A stretch of DNA of 13,464 nt, taken from contig JAAXHV010000129.1 of assembly GCA_012270695.1 (NCBI GenBank), positions 4,027-17,490 of the forward strand, written 5' to 3'. This stretch comes from Gammaproteobacteria bacterium (lineage in GTDB: Bacteria; Pseudomonadota; Gammaproteobacteria; Eutrophobiales; Eutrophobiaceae). A model generated the notes under the pieces. It saw nothing but the letters and a program-made list of their open reading frames with translations, did not search any database and was not told the DNA's origin. A program made the translations under genes and the position numbers. Numbering within the stretch: the stretch's first letter is position 1; every line of letters begins with the position of its first letter. This document shows positions 1 through 7,009 of the stretch, piece after piece.

Positions 1-464
1 ACCAGGACCAGTTCATCACCGGTATAGGGACAAGTCATGGTCTTGTATTCAGGGTGCAAATTCATAAAGCTGCTGCCCTGGACCGAGCGGATGGGCATAA
101 ACGGTATGCCGGCTATTGCCGCCCGCAACTGTTGCACCAGGGTGTAACAGCAACTGTCAGCCACCCGTACCTGCCCGGATTCACAGGCGCGCCGATAATT
201 TGGCGCCATGCCGAAATCCTGTTCAAACCCCACGTAGGATTCACCGCTGACGGAGACAAGTCCCGCACCGCATAAAAGGTCGATGTCTATACCGTGGGCG
301 GAACCCACAACCGTGAGATTGCCGGTATCCTGGCGGATCAACTCGCGCAGCGCGGCCATGGGTTCGCGCCAGGACAAACCACCGCCTACTGCGACACAGT
401 CATTACGCTTGACGTGACTGACCAGTTCCCTGAGACTGCATTCCTTGTTCTCGTATGTGTACAC
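1..464 (-). CDS. CoA-transferase family I, alpha subunit (3' end cut off by window edge)
   Basis: About 154 residues of an open frame that runs leftwards off the window. It resembles the A subunit of glutaconate-type (family I) CoA-transferases. Visible are an N-terminal VAVGGG glycine stretch followed by REPMAALREL, a GSAHGIDIDLLCGAG segment, and the PFMPIRSVQGSSF block typical of these subunits. Such enzymes move CoA between acyl-CoA and a free acid, working with a beta subunit that should lie just beyond the edge. The start is a GTG: AGGAGG at 475-470 sits 5 bases before the GTG at 464, with another in-frame GTG at 467. The Shine-Dalgarno begins inside or just after the stop codon of the upstream dehydrogenase gene, so the two are probably one transcript. 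Likely role (inference): activating an acid made in the alkene pathway, for example acetoacetate or a CoM-linked acid. The substrate cannot be told from sequence. Confidence 0.8.
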   Translation of the reverse strand, partial: MYTYENKECSLRELVSHVKRNDCVAVGGGLSWREPMAALRELIRQDTGNLTVVGSAHGIDIDLLCGAGLVSVSGESYVGFEQDFGMAPNYRRACESGQVRVADSCCYTLVQQLRAAIAGIPFMPIRSVQGSSFMNLHPEYKTMTCPYTGDELVL

Positions 465-475
465 CACTACCTCCT

Positions 476-1246
476 CTAAATAGCGGTCATACCGCCATCT
501 ACCACAAAGTCGGAACCACAGCAAAAACTCGCTTCTTCAGAGGCCAGGAATAATACTGCCCGGGCGATCTCCCCGGGCTCACCAAAGCGCCCTATCGGAT
601 ACTTGGACAGGCGCCGCTTTTGAGCCTCTTCAGACATATCACTGCCTAGTAGCTGATGCCCCATCGCAGTTGTTGCCACCGTACCCGGGCTCACACAATT
701 TACCCGGATGCCTTCAGCGGAATATTGCGCCGCCATCTGTTTTGTAAGTCCTATCACGGCAGCTTTCGCGGTGCAATATGCCGCCATATTGTTGATCCCC
801 GCGTGGCCCGCAACAGAACCAAAGTTGACGATGGCGCCCCCGCCATGTTCCCGCATAACCGGAAGGACGGCGCGCGAGCAAAAATAAGTTGCCGTTACAT
901 TGACATCCATGATGCGCCGCCATATTGCCGTATCTGTTGTCTCAACGGAACCAAAGTCGGCTATACCCGCATTGTTTACAAGAATATCAACTTTTCCGGA
1001 GAAGTTTTCTATGGCGCGGCCGAAAGCAACATCGACTGCAGCCTCATCTGTCACATCAAGTTGAAATGCGACTGCGTCTGTGCCTTCACCGCTTAACCGC
1101 TCTGCGGCGGCGTCTGCGGCTTCTTCGTTTATATCCATGATACATACACGGGCGCCTTCCTGACCGAACATCCTGGCAGTCTCAAAGCCTATACCGCCTG
1201 CCGATCCTGTGATGATTACGCATTTATTACCAAATCTGCCAGCCAT
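476..1246 (-). CDS. xecE: (S)-2-hydroxypropyl-CoM dehydrogenase (SDR family)
   Basis: Short-chain dehydrogenase of 256 residues that oxidises (S)-2-hydroxypropyl-CoM to 2-ketopropyl-CoM with NAD+. The Rossmann motif TGSAGGIG is at residues 13-20, NNAG at 91-94, and the catalytic set is S144, Y157 and K161. As I recall the Xanthobacter Py2 S-enzyme, its sulfonate-binding Arg and Lys sit in an RRLAKYPIGRFG segment. Here the corresponding segment is RRLSKYPIGRFG, with R212 and K215, and the C-terminus VDGGMTAI also matches. This separates it from generic SDR proteins and from the R-specific enzyme at 8581-9333. GGGAG precedes the ATG. It lies in the transferase operon, after the zinc-ribbon gene and 11 bases before the CoA-transferase gene. 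Enantiomer specificity is a family inference, but a strong one. Confidence 0.88.
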   Translation of the reverse strand: MAGRFGNKCVIITGSAGGIGFETARMFGQEGARVCIMDINEEAADAAAERLSGEGTDAVAFQLDVTDEAAVDVAFGRAIENFSGKVDILVNNAGIADFGSVETTDTAIWRRIMDVNVTATYFCSRAVLPVMREHGGGAIVNFGSVAGHAGINNMAAYCTAKAAVIGLTKQMAAQYSAEGIRVNCVSPGTVATTAMGHQLLGSDMSEEAQKRRLSKYPIGRFGEPGEIARAVLFLASEEASFCCGSDFVVDGGMTAI

Positions 1247-1408
1247 TTCTATTCTCCCGTTTTGTTATCGTTAAGGCAGCTCTGAACATTGACGTTCCCC
1301 GGGACTCGCGGTTTGGCTGATCCGAAGCGCCCGCCGGCTCCGTCGCCGATCAATTGCGGCAAACTTCCGCTTGCAGTCTCTGTAGATGTTGGCAACTAGC
1401 TGGGCGGA

Positions 1409-1603
1409 CTATTGACAACAAGGGCATCCTGCTCCGTGTTCCGCCTCCAGAGGATGTTGTTCTTGCTGATCTCGATCTGACCTGGCAGCATTATTGCCTC
1501 CACAGCCCGAGCACACCCATTCACGGGGTTCGCGAGTACCGGCTAAAACAAGCCCTTTGAAGACGCGGCCGCAATCAGGACAATACAGGGTATATACGGG
1601 CAT
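1409..1603 (-). CDS. small FmdB-like zinc-ribbon protein
   Basis: A 64-residue protein opening with MPVYTLYCPDCGRVF, the typical start of FmdB-type zinc ribbons. It has two CxxC knuckles, C8/C11 and C31/C34, which would bind one zinc. The middle is polar and charged, and the tail ends GCPCCQ, giving three further cysteines (C60, C62, C63). The function of this family is not firmly known; roles in regulation or in metal or cofactor handling have been suggested. It sits between the transferase gene and the S-dehydrogenase gene on the same strand. No clear Shine-Dalgarno precedes the ATG, and a large hairpin lies just upstream in the message, so translation may be low or controlled. Because EtnE is a zinc enzyme and the pathway is thiol-based, a helper role is possible but speculative. 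Confidence 0.65.
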   Translation of the reverse strand: MPVYTLYCPDCGRVFKGLVLAGTREPREWVCSGCGGNNAARSDRDQQEQHPLEAEHGAGCPCCQ

Positions 1604-1619
1604 AAATTTTTACAACCGG

Positions 1620-1680
1620 ACAGGCACAAAACATCACCGCGGGAACCGAAAAACAGGTACCCGCGGTATGTTTGTCCTGT
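1620..1680 (-). promoter_or_regulatory. long intercistronic RNA hairpin after the transferase gene
   Basis: Arms 1620-1647 and 1656-1680 form about 24 base pairs with small bulges and an 8-base loop (1648-1655). The core is ACCGCGGG pairing with CCCGCGGT. It is extended by ACAAACAT against ATGTTTTGT and closed by ACAGG against CCTGT. It begins 10 bases after the stop codon of the transferase gene. On the transcribed strand it is followed by mixed sequence rather than a T run, so it is not a classic intrinsic terminator. It more likely stabilises the 3' end of the upstream message, or partly terminates, so that the transferase is made in excess over downstream products (inference). Confidence 0.7.
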
Positions 1681-1690
1681 ACTGATTATA

Positions 1691-2803
1691 TTACGCCTTG
1701 GCCAGCTCTTCCCGAACAATCTTGGCGCCTTCCACCATGGCGTACAATTTTTCCTGGGCGATATATCGCTGCAATAAAATAATGCCGCAGTCGGTTGTCA
1801 CGCCCAGTTGTTCCGCGGGAACCACGGTAAGCAGTTGCCGAATCTTTTCAGCCACCTCTTCTGCCGTTTCCGTTATGGTGTTCTTGACGTCAATCACGCC
1901 TGCCCAGAACTTCATATTATCCGGTATGGGATGTTCCTTAAGGATATCCAGACCCGAATTTTCAAACGGCAGGCGGCCGATGCCTTCAAGATTAAATACA
2001 TCGATGTTTGCCTGGTAGGATTGCGGTACAACGGACGAGGTGGGGTTTGGCGCGTTAGCATCTTCCGCACGCTTGGTTAAATCATAGACCTCACCAGCCT
2101 CGGCAGTATCATCAGGATAATAGGCCGGGGTACCGCCCCAGTTGCCCCAACAGATGTGGCAGACGATTTTTGCATTTTTAACACCTTCCACGGCCCTGTT
2201 AAAAGCCTCGATGGCCCAGTCCTCGTAGAAATAAGGCCAGGTGAATTCATCCAGTTGAATATAATCGGCCCCCAGTTCATCGACGGCAAGGATATCCTCG
2301 TTTATGGCCTTGGCAACGTCCATTGCGCGATCACGACTGTTGGAATAGTACAGATCGTTAGTGCACTGGGCCAATACCTGGATGCCCGTGTATTGGACCT
2401 TGATGGGTTTATCCGTGACCTCACGCAACGCTCTTGCCTGCTCCACCATCATCTGCCCGCGGCGTTTTATTTCCTGCGTGACCGTTCCGGCATGCAATCG
2501 ACTGTAAATCGGAAACCCGAGGTAACCACCGGACAGGTCATAACCCATACGCCTTAAATAATGATATACGGCGACGTCGGCATAATTATCACCTTGCAAC
2601 CGGCCGTCAGCTATAATATCCAGGCCCGCGTGGTTCTGATCATGAGCAATTGCGGCCATCGCATCTTCCAGTGCTTCCCGGGACATCGCATCGGGCGGGT
2701 TCTGATCACCTGTAAAGTACCTGGCGTAATCGGCATCCCACCAGCGAGGGTTGGGATAATTGCCGACCATACTTGTTGGAATTAACACATCACTCTCAGC
2801 CAT
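1691..2803 (-). CDS. etnE: epoxyalkane:coenzyme M transferase (EaCoMT)
   Basis: A 370-residue zinc enzyme of the MetE-like methyltransferase superfamily. It joins CoM thiolate to an epoxide, giving a 2-hydroxyalkyl-CoM thioether, the entry step of the CoM epoxide pathway (EtnE of mycobacteria, XecA of Xanthobacter). The sequence shows the expected zinc ligands: HxC at H216/C218 (CHICWGNWGG) and C339 in GVTTDCGI. Other landmarks are the N-terminal PTSMVGNYPNPRWW and the YIQLDEFTWP segment around residue 181. Length fits the family (about 370-380 residues). A strong Shine-Dalgarno, GGGGAGGAGG, precedes the ATG. A 138-base gap with its own operator-like repeats separates it from the reductase gene, so it probably has its own promoter. 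Identification is firm because of the neighbouring CoM-pathway genes. Confidence 0.95.
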   Translation of the reverse strand: MAESDVLIPTSMVGNYPNPRWWDADYARYFTGDQNPPDAMSREALEDAMAAIAHDQNHAGLDIIADGRLQGDNYADVAVYHYLRRMGYDLSGGYLGFPIYSRLHAGTVTQEIKRRGQMMVEQARALREVTDKPIKVQYTGIQVLAQCTNDLYYSNSRDRAMDVAKAINEDILAVDELGADYIQLDEFTWPYFYEDWAIEAFNRAVEGVKNAKIVCHICWGNWGGTPAYYPDDTAEAGEVYDLTKRAEDANAPNPTSSVVPQSYQANIDVFNLEGIGRLPFENSGLDILKEHPIPDNMKFWAGVIDVKNTITETAEEVAEKIRQLLTVVPAEQLGVTTDCGIILLQRYIAQEKLYAMVEGAKIVREELAKA

Positions 2804-2850
2804 TTCAAACCTCCTCCCCAGTCGGGAATTAATTTACTCCTGTTAGAGCT

Positions 2851-2897
2851 TATATAACTTCTCCTTATTTGTCCATAACTATTCACTATTATCCATA
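2851..2897 (-). promoter_or_regulatory. operator-like repeat pair and -10-like box upstream of the transferase gene
   Basis: On the plus strand TTGTCCATA (2869-2877) and TTATCCATA (2889-2897) are direct repeats starting exactly 20 bases apart. On the transcribed minus strand they read TATGGAYAA toward the transferase gene, with the nearer copy 65 bases before its ATG. A TATATA that could serve as a -10 box lies at 2856-2851. The same repeat recurs at three other intergenic sites in the window. Binding by the DcmR-like regulator is inference. Confidence 0.5.
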
Positions 2898-2941
2898 CTT
2901 CGCACCCGGGCATGCACGAATTGATATATCCCAGGTCGAAC

Positions 2942-3961
2942 TCAACCAGATGTGGCCGGATAAAATGCGTCAAAATAAACATTCCGCGGCCTGACTCCCC
3001 GTTCCACAAGCAAGGATGTCGCCGCCCCTATCATGGGGGGTGGGCCACATAAATAAGCGTCGTAATTTCTGAAAGATTCCTTATATCGCGAGATCGCTTC
3101 CGTTACAAGCCCGGTTTCACCCCGCCAGTCACCAGGCCATCTCTCGGATAACACCGGGATAAATTCCAGCGCCGGCATAGTCTGCGCCGCAGCTTCTATC
3201 TCATTGATATAGTAAAGATCATCATTTGTTCTGGCGCCAAAAAATAATTGAACGGGCCGTTCATTTCCTTTTTCAGCCAATCGATACAACATGGATAACA
3301 AGGGCGCCAGACCGGACCCACCGGCAACCATGATGATATTCCTGTGTGAGAGACGAATTCTCAGTTCCCCATAAGGACCGTGTAGCCGTAACTTGTCACC
3401 TGGTTTCAGCCGGTTCTTCAATTGTTGGGAAAATATTCCTTCCGGAAAGATCTTGACGACGAATTCCATAATGTTTTTTTCTTTTGGGGAGTTTGCCATT
3501 GAATAGGGCCGCAACAGTTGACTGCCTGGAACCTGTATATTGGCAAATTGTCCTGCAGTAAATTTCATCCCATCCTCATCGACAATGCGCAACCGCAGCC
3601 TGCGAATATCCTTTGTCAGTGGTTCATTAATTTCTATCCTGGTTTCATATTCTCTGGATTGGTCACCTGCAAGAAACTCTTCTTCCGAAATACCCATACT
3701 ACTGACATCAATAGTGCAATCGTCGGTCGGAATCGACACGCAAGGGAGAAACCAGTCATCTTCTCTTTCTGCGGGACTTAAACAAAACGTGGAGGGAGGT
3801 TCGTTAACATCTCCGTCAATCAAACGCGACTTGCAAGTGCCGCAACCACCGTGCTTGCAACCATAGCGTATAAACAATCCTTGTCTCAGCGCAGCCTTTA
3901 ATATGGTTTCCCCATACTCACATTCAAATTCGTGCCGGAAAGGCTCAACTGTAATTTTCAT
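2942..3961 (-). CDS. etnD: alkene monooxygenase reductase (2Fe-2S/FAD, MmoC-like)
   Basis: NAD(P)H-dependent reductase of 339 residues that feeds electrons to the di-iron hydroxylase. The N-terminal plant-type ferredoxin domain has C35, C40, C43 and C74 (CxxxxCxxC plus a distant Cys). The ferredoxin-reductase part follows, with the FAD motif RPYSMAN at 151-157, the nucleotide-binding GGSGLAP at 214-220, and CGPPPM near the C-terminus. ATG at 3961 is chosen; the codon before it is TTG, which could extend the protein by one residue. There is no clear Shine-Dalgarno, and the start lies only a few bases after the stop of the alpha-subunit gene, so translation is probably coupled. It is the last gene of the monooxygenase operon, as in other etnABCD/amoABCD clusters. 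Confidence 0.93.
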   Translation of the reverse strand: MKITVEPFRHEFECEYGETILKAALRQGLFIRYGCKHGGCGTCKSRLIDGDVNEPPSTFCLSPAEREDDWFLPCVSIPTDDCTIDVSSMGISEEEFLAGDQSREYETRIEINEPLTKDIRRLRLRIVDEDGMKFTAGQFANIQVPGSQLLRPYSMANSPKEKNIMEFVVKIFPEGIFSQQLKNRLKPGDKLRLHGPYGELRIRLSHRNIIMVAGGSGLAPLLSMLYRLAEKGNERPVQLFFGARTNDDLYYINEIEAAAQTMPALEFIPVLSERWPGDWRGETGLVTEAISRYKESFRNYDAYLCGPPPMIGAATSLLVERGVRPRNVYFDAFYPATSG

Positions 3962-3967
3962 CAAGCG

Positions 3968-5482
3968 TCAGTGGCAGACTCCATGAAGCGGATCCTTGAC
4001 CTCGTATTTAAGTGATCGAATATCATCTATGGTCCACATCTTTTGATCCGGAGAAACCGTAGGTTGGCCTACCAGGGTTTTACCATCGGGGCGGATATAG
4101 CCGAGGTCTGAAATGACGTCAGCCAAGTCCCATCCGTGATATTTGGCCCAGAACTGCTTGCGGCGAGTATAAGCCTTCGGCCATTTCCTCAATATCCATT
4201 CACACCCTTCACTACAGGTCGGATACTGTGACCCATTGACTTCAACCAGACGGAATTCATTGATATCCAGTCTCGGCAGGGCGCAGGGCAACTGGCAAAC
4301 CTGGCAGATCGGCGGCAAGCTTTCCAGTTCCTGCAATATGATGTGTCCACCGGCCGGATCTGCCAATTGTTTATAGCCATCCCAGTATGCCCCGAAGTAT
4401 TTATGCCATCCGGGATAATGCTTCTCGTGCCACTCGTAGTCTTTTTCATTCATGGCATCGGAACGCCAGAAGTTCAGTGGCCAGATGGCTGAAAATACCT
4501 GGCCGACCGTATGGGTCATCCAGTCAAGATCTTCCACGGCCTTTCCCAGAAACCTCGGCACTTCGACGCCGAATTCACCCAAGCCTTCCAGATAACCCCC
4601 GATGAAATCATCTACAATCCATTCCTGCCATTGATCCTTATACGCCCACGCACGATTTACCGAACCATATTCAGCCTGCCATCCGACCAGCGCATCCAGT
4701 CCCTTATGCGCATGCCAGAAATGACGTTCAAGGGCATCGTTGATGAACGGCACATTTTCTTCATTGCGCAGGACAGATATCAATGATCCATATCCATTCG
4801 CCATATGCCGCGCTTCATCCGACTGGATTGAAAGAAATGTTGTCGCCAACGCGTGGTCCCCATTCAATACCGCCGACTGTGGCGCCGCAACCAGGAGAAT
4901 ATTGGTATAAGCTGTTTCAATTACAACATTCAGGTCAATAATACAATCTATGGGGTCACCGGTATTGAAGTGCTGGAATTCACCTATCGCAACAAGCCCG
5001 CCGGGATGCTGGAACAAGGCTTTTTGTCCGATATCCCACCCGGCCGGATCAGGTACATTTTTTACGTAATAGTTACGCAAGGCCATTTCCAGCTGGGTAT
5101 GGCGAATTTCATCCAGCATCTGCGCATGATAGCCTTGCCTGAGTTCCTGGTTCTGAAGCGTTGAGATGAGGCCGCCGCAGGCTGCAACCGCCGCATATTC
5201 GGCATTGTTCAGGTCCAGCAATGTCAGCTTCAAACACTCGTTAAACCTCGGTTCCATTTTTTCCGCGATTCCCATCCTCAGCGCGCCATCGATAAATCCA
5301 TGGGTGCGATCATCCTTTTCTGCCTCCATCTTCATGTAATCCCTCACCAGCATACGAAAAGGGTCCTTGCCTTTCGTCGGTATATTGTATTTAGTATCAA
5401 ATTTCGGCTTTTTTTCCGTAAACGTAAAATCCCAATCGTATTCTTTTGCTTTTTCATGTACTTCTACGAGATTAGCTGTCAT
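3968..5482 (-). CDS. etnC: alkene monooxygenase hydroxylase alpha subunit (di-iron)
   Basis: Catalytic large subunit of 504 residues that epoxidises the alkene double bond with O2. Both carboxylate-bridged di-iron motifs are intact: DEIRH at 124-128 and DEARH at 222-226. The inferred ligands are E95, E125, H128, E189, E223 and H226. Their spacing matches the methane monooxygenase ligands as I recall them, with a near-constant offset of 19-20. T193 sits at the position of the conserved active-site Thr, and residue 132 is Glu where MMOH has Cys151. The C-terminal part carries CxxCxLP and CSEGCEW, a YHS-like cysteine segment seen in these subunits. AGGGGAG precedes the ATG. With no gamma subunit gene nearby, this fits the four-component group-4 enzymes (Rhodococcus AmoC, mycobacterial EtnC). 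Substrate range cannot be read from the sequence. Confidence 0.94.
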   Translation of the reverse strand: MTANLVEVHEKAKEYDWDFTFTEKKPKFDTKYNIPTKGKDPFRMLVRDYMKMEAEKDDRTHGFIDGALRMGIAEKMEPRFNECLKLTLLDLNNAEYAAVAACGGLISTLQNQELRQGYHAQMLDEIRHTQLEMALRNYYVKNVPDPAGWDIGQKALFQHPGGLVAIGEFQHFNTGDPIDCIIDLNVVIETAYTNILLVAAPQSAVLNGDHALATTFLSIQSDEARHMANGYGSLISVLRNEENVPFINDALERHFWHAHKGLDALVGWQAEYGSVNRAWAYKDQWQEWIVDDFIGGYLEGLGEFGVEVPRFLGKAVEDLDWMTHTVGQVFSAIWPLNFWRSDAMNEKDYEWHEKHYPGWHKYFGAYWDGYKQLADPAGGHIILQELESLPPICQVCQLPCALPRLDINEFRLVEVNGSQYPTCSEGCEWILRKWPKAYTRRKQFWAKYHGWDLADVISDLGYIRPDGKTLVGQPTVSPDQKMWTIDDIRSLKYEVKDPLHGVCH

Positions 5483-5495
5483 GACATCTCCCCTT

Positions 5496-5795
5496 TCAGT
5501 CGTTGAAGCGTTCGGGTTTTATTTCTGAGAAAATTTCAACCTTTCCGTCAGAAACTACAATGCGGCCATAGTAAGAACTCATATTTACCAGGAATATGTC
5601 CGTGTCAAGGTCACGGCCGAGAAAATCCGAGATCCCTTCCATATCGAATTCAAGTTTGTTATCACGTTCAATTTTGTAATAGCAGTCACGATCACTCACA
5701 CGAGCATCATTTGCACTTTCTTTCAGGTAATCGAGGGTGGCGCGTGTTTCATCACTTTTCATCAATGAGATACCGACACTATTATTGGAAGCCAT
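5496..5795 (-). CDS. etnB: alkene monooxygenase coupling (effector) protein, MmoB/DmpM family
   Basis: A 99-residue cofactor-free regulatory protein that docks on the hydroxylase and tunes O2 activation and electron coupling. The N-terminus SNNSVGISLMKSDETR and the acidic, beta-rich second half, with DMEGISDFLGRDLDTD and ending in SEIKPERFND, are typical of the MmoB/DmpM fold. ATG at 5795 is chosen because GAGGAG lies 7 bases upstream and the product has the usual size. The open frame extends further upstream into the beta-subunit gene but has no reason to be used. It sits 16 bases after the beta gene and 13 before the alpha gene, the order expected for etnABCD. Confidence 0.9.
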   Translation of the reverse strand: MASNNSVGISLMKSDETRATLDYLKESANDARVSDRDCYYKIERDNKLEFDMEGISDFLGRDLDTDIFLVNMSSYYGRIVVSDGKVEIFSEIKPERFND

Positions 5796-5811
5796 GAATA
5801 TATCTCCTCGG

Positions 5812-6825
5812 TTAAAGTCCAAGCTCTTGTAGCAGCGACGATTGCATGTTTTTGACCCGGGTAAATGCCTGTTCAAAAGGGTCAGCATCAATTCCTTCAA
5901 TCTCGAAAACCGCCTGCAATGCCTGCGCTGCTTTTTCGCACAAAGGCATCCATTCAGCGTGCCAGCCTTGTATAGTCTTTTTGTTGTCGGCCCCGTAATT
6001 CGGGTCAGCCAGAACCATACTGACAATTGACTGAACAAGTTGCAGGTGATATTTAGAGTCGCGCCGCGCATTTGCCAGAATCATGGGTGTGACCGCATCA
6101 CCGTTTTTAGGCGCATTCTTGGACATGAATTCGGTTTTAAATAAATTTCCGACAAGCGGTTCAAACATCAGCCCCGAAACAATGACTATTTCTGCCCAGT
6201 CATCGGAATCGATAAGGCGTTCAGTAACTTCACGGGTCGGAACAAGGGCGGGAGAATCCATCCAGGCTGACCTGGCTTCTGCGTCGGAATAACCCGGTAA
6301 CGCTGCCTTCAATTCAAAAGTCAGGTGCACGATATCCTGTTGATGGCGCGCTTTATCCGACACCTGAAACGCTAACGCAAACGTGAGAGTTGCATCCAGG
6401 ACCTGCCGCACTGCATAGGATATTGCCAGGAACTGGCCGTACTCCACAAAAGGCCAGGCCGCATAATACCTGCCCAGAATTTCATCCCGCCAGACAGGAT
6501 TGATACGATCGGCAACCCCATCCTGCAGGGCTTCTCTTATCATGACGTCCAGTGCCTGCTCTTCATAGTTGTTTCGAGAGACATAGGGCCTTTGCCATAC
6601 TTTCAACGGATCACGAAATTGATCCCAGGCAGTACATTTGATTTGTGAGGCAGTTTCCGAGAAAGGCACCTGACCATCATCAAAACAAAGCGGCCAATCA
6701 ACGTCCAGCCATTGATGAGGGCCCGACTGTTGTCCTATCGTGTAGGATTCGTAATCACTGGGTTTACGTCTTTCCGGCTTGAACCAGGTGAAGTGTCGAT
6801 TACCGGATAAATTTGCAGCATTCAT
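5812..6825 (-). CDS. etnA: alkene monooxygenase hydroxylase beta subunit
   Basis: Structural partner of the alpha subunit, 337 residues, in the hydroxylase beta family (ferritin-like fold without metal ligands). Visible are the N-terminal WLDVDWPLCFD segment, a helical middle with RYYAAWPFVEYGQFLAISYAV, and AFQVSDKARHQQDIVHLTFEL. It is the promoter-proximal gene of the monooxygenase operon. AAGGGGGG lies 9 bases before the ATG. Beta subunits are less conserved than alpha, but operon order and length leave little doubt. Confidence 0.9.
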   Translation of the reverse strand: MNAANLSGNRHFTWFKPERRKPSDYESYTIGQQSGPHQWLDVDWPLCFDDGQVPFSETASQIKCTAWDQFRDPLKVWQRPYVSRNNYEEQALDVMIREALQDGVADRINPVWRDEILGRYYAAWPFVEYGQFLAISYAVRQVLDATLTFALAFQVSDKARHQQDIVHLTFELKAALPGYSDAEARSAWMDSPALVPTREVTERLIDSDDWAEIVIVSGLMFEPLVGNLFKTEFMSKNAPKNGDAVTPMILANARRDSKYHLQLVQSIVSMVLADPNYGADNKKTIQGWHAEWMPLCEKAAQALQAVFEIEGIDADPFEQAFTRVKNMQSSLLQELGL

Positions 6826-6885
6826 AATTTAAACCCCCCTTATTCAACCTTTTTTCTCCCTCCCGTTAAACATCCCTGTAGTCTT

Positions 6886-6960
6886 ATTATACTCTATAAT
6901 GTTTCAAGCATGTTATTTTTTTGCTATAAACAGTTATCCAGGCTTATAAATACTTATCCA
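6886..6960. promoter_or_regulatory. divergent control region between monooxygenase operon and carboxylase operon
   Basis: TTATCCA at 6934-6940 and again at 6954-6960 form a direct repeat starting 20 bases apart. Each is followed by a TTATA-type stretch. On the minus strand they read TGGATAA toward the beta-subunit gene, whose ATG is about 108 bases away. A minus-strand TATAAT (6891-6886) and a plus-strand TATAAT (6895-6900) lie close together, but neither has a convincing -35 box at 16-18 bases. That suggests activator-dependent promoters (inference). Confidence 0.5.
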
Positions 6961-7009
6961 ACTTTTATATTAACCAATGCACCAGTTAAAAAGAGAAGAT
7001 CAGCCGATA

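Noticed and set aside
54..479. Two plus-strand open frames at 54-275 and 294-479
   Set aside because: Neither shows family motifs, and both lie opposite the CoA-transferase frame, which has clear motifs and a strong Shine-Dalgarno.
5796..6071. Upstream extension of the coupling-protein frame to 191 residues
   Set aside because: The extra part overlaps the beta-subunit gene in another frame, shows no family similarity, and the ATG at 5795 has a good Shine-Dalgarno.
3968..6825. Searched for a monooxygenase gamma subunit gene
   Set aside because: The gaps between the four genes are 3-16 bases and no other frame shows a plausible product; absence fits the group-4 enzymes.
2869..6960. TTATCCA/TTATCCATA repeats as DnaA boxes of a replication origin
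   Set aside because: They resemble TTATNCACA only in the first half, always pair as direct repeats in promoters of one pathway, and no dnaA, dnaN or AT-rich unwinding region is present.
6977..7009. Upstream ATG at 6977 as the start of the carboxylase
   Set aside because: It has no Shine-Dalgarno, and the start at 7010 gives a length and N-terminus matching the known 2-KPCC.
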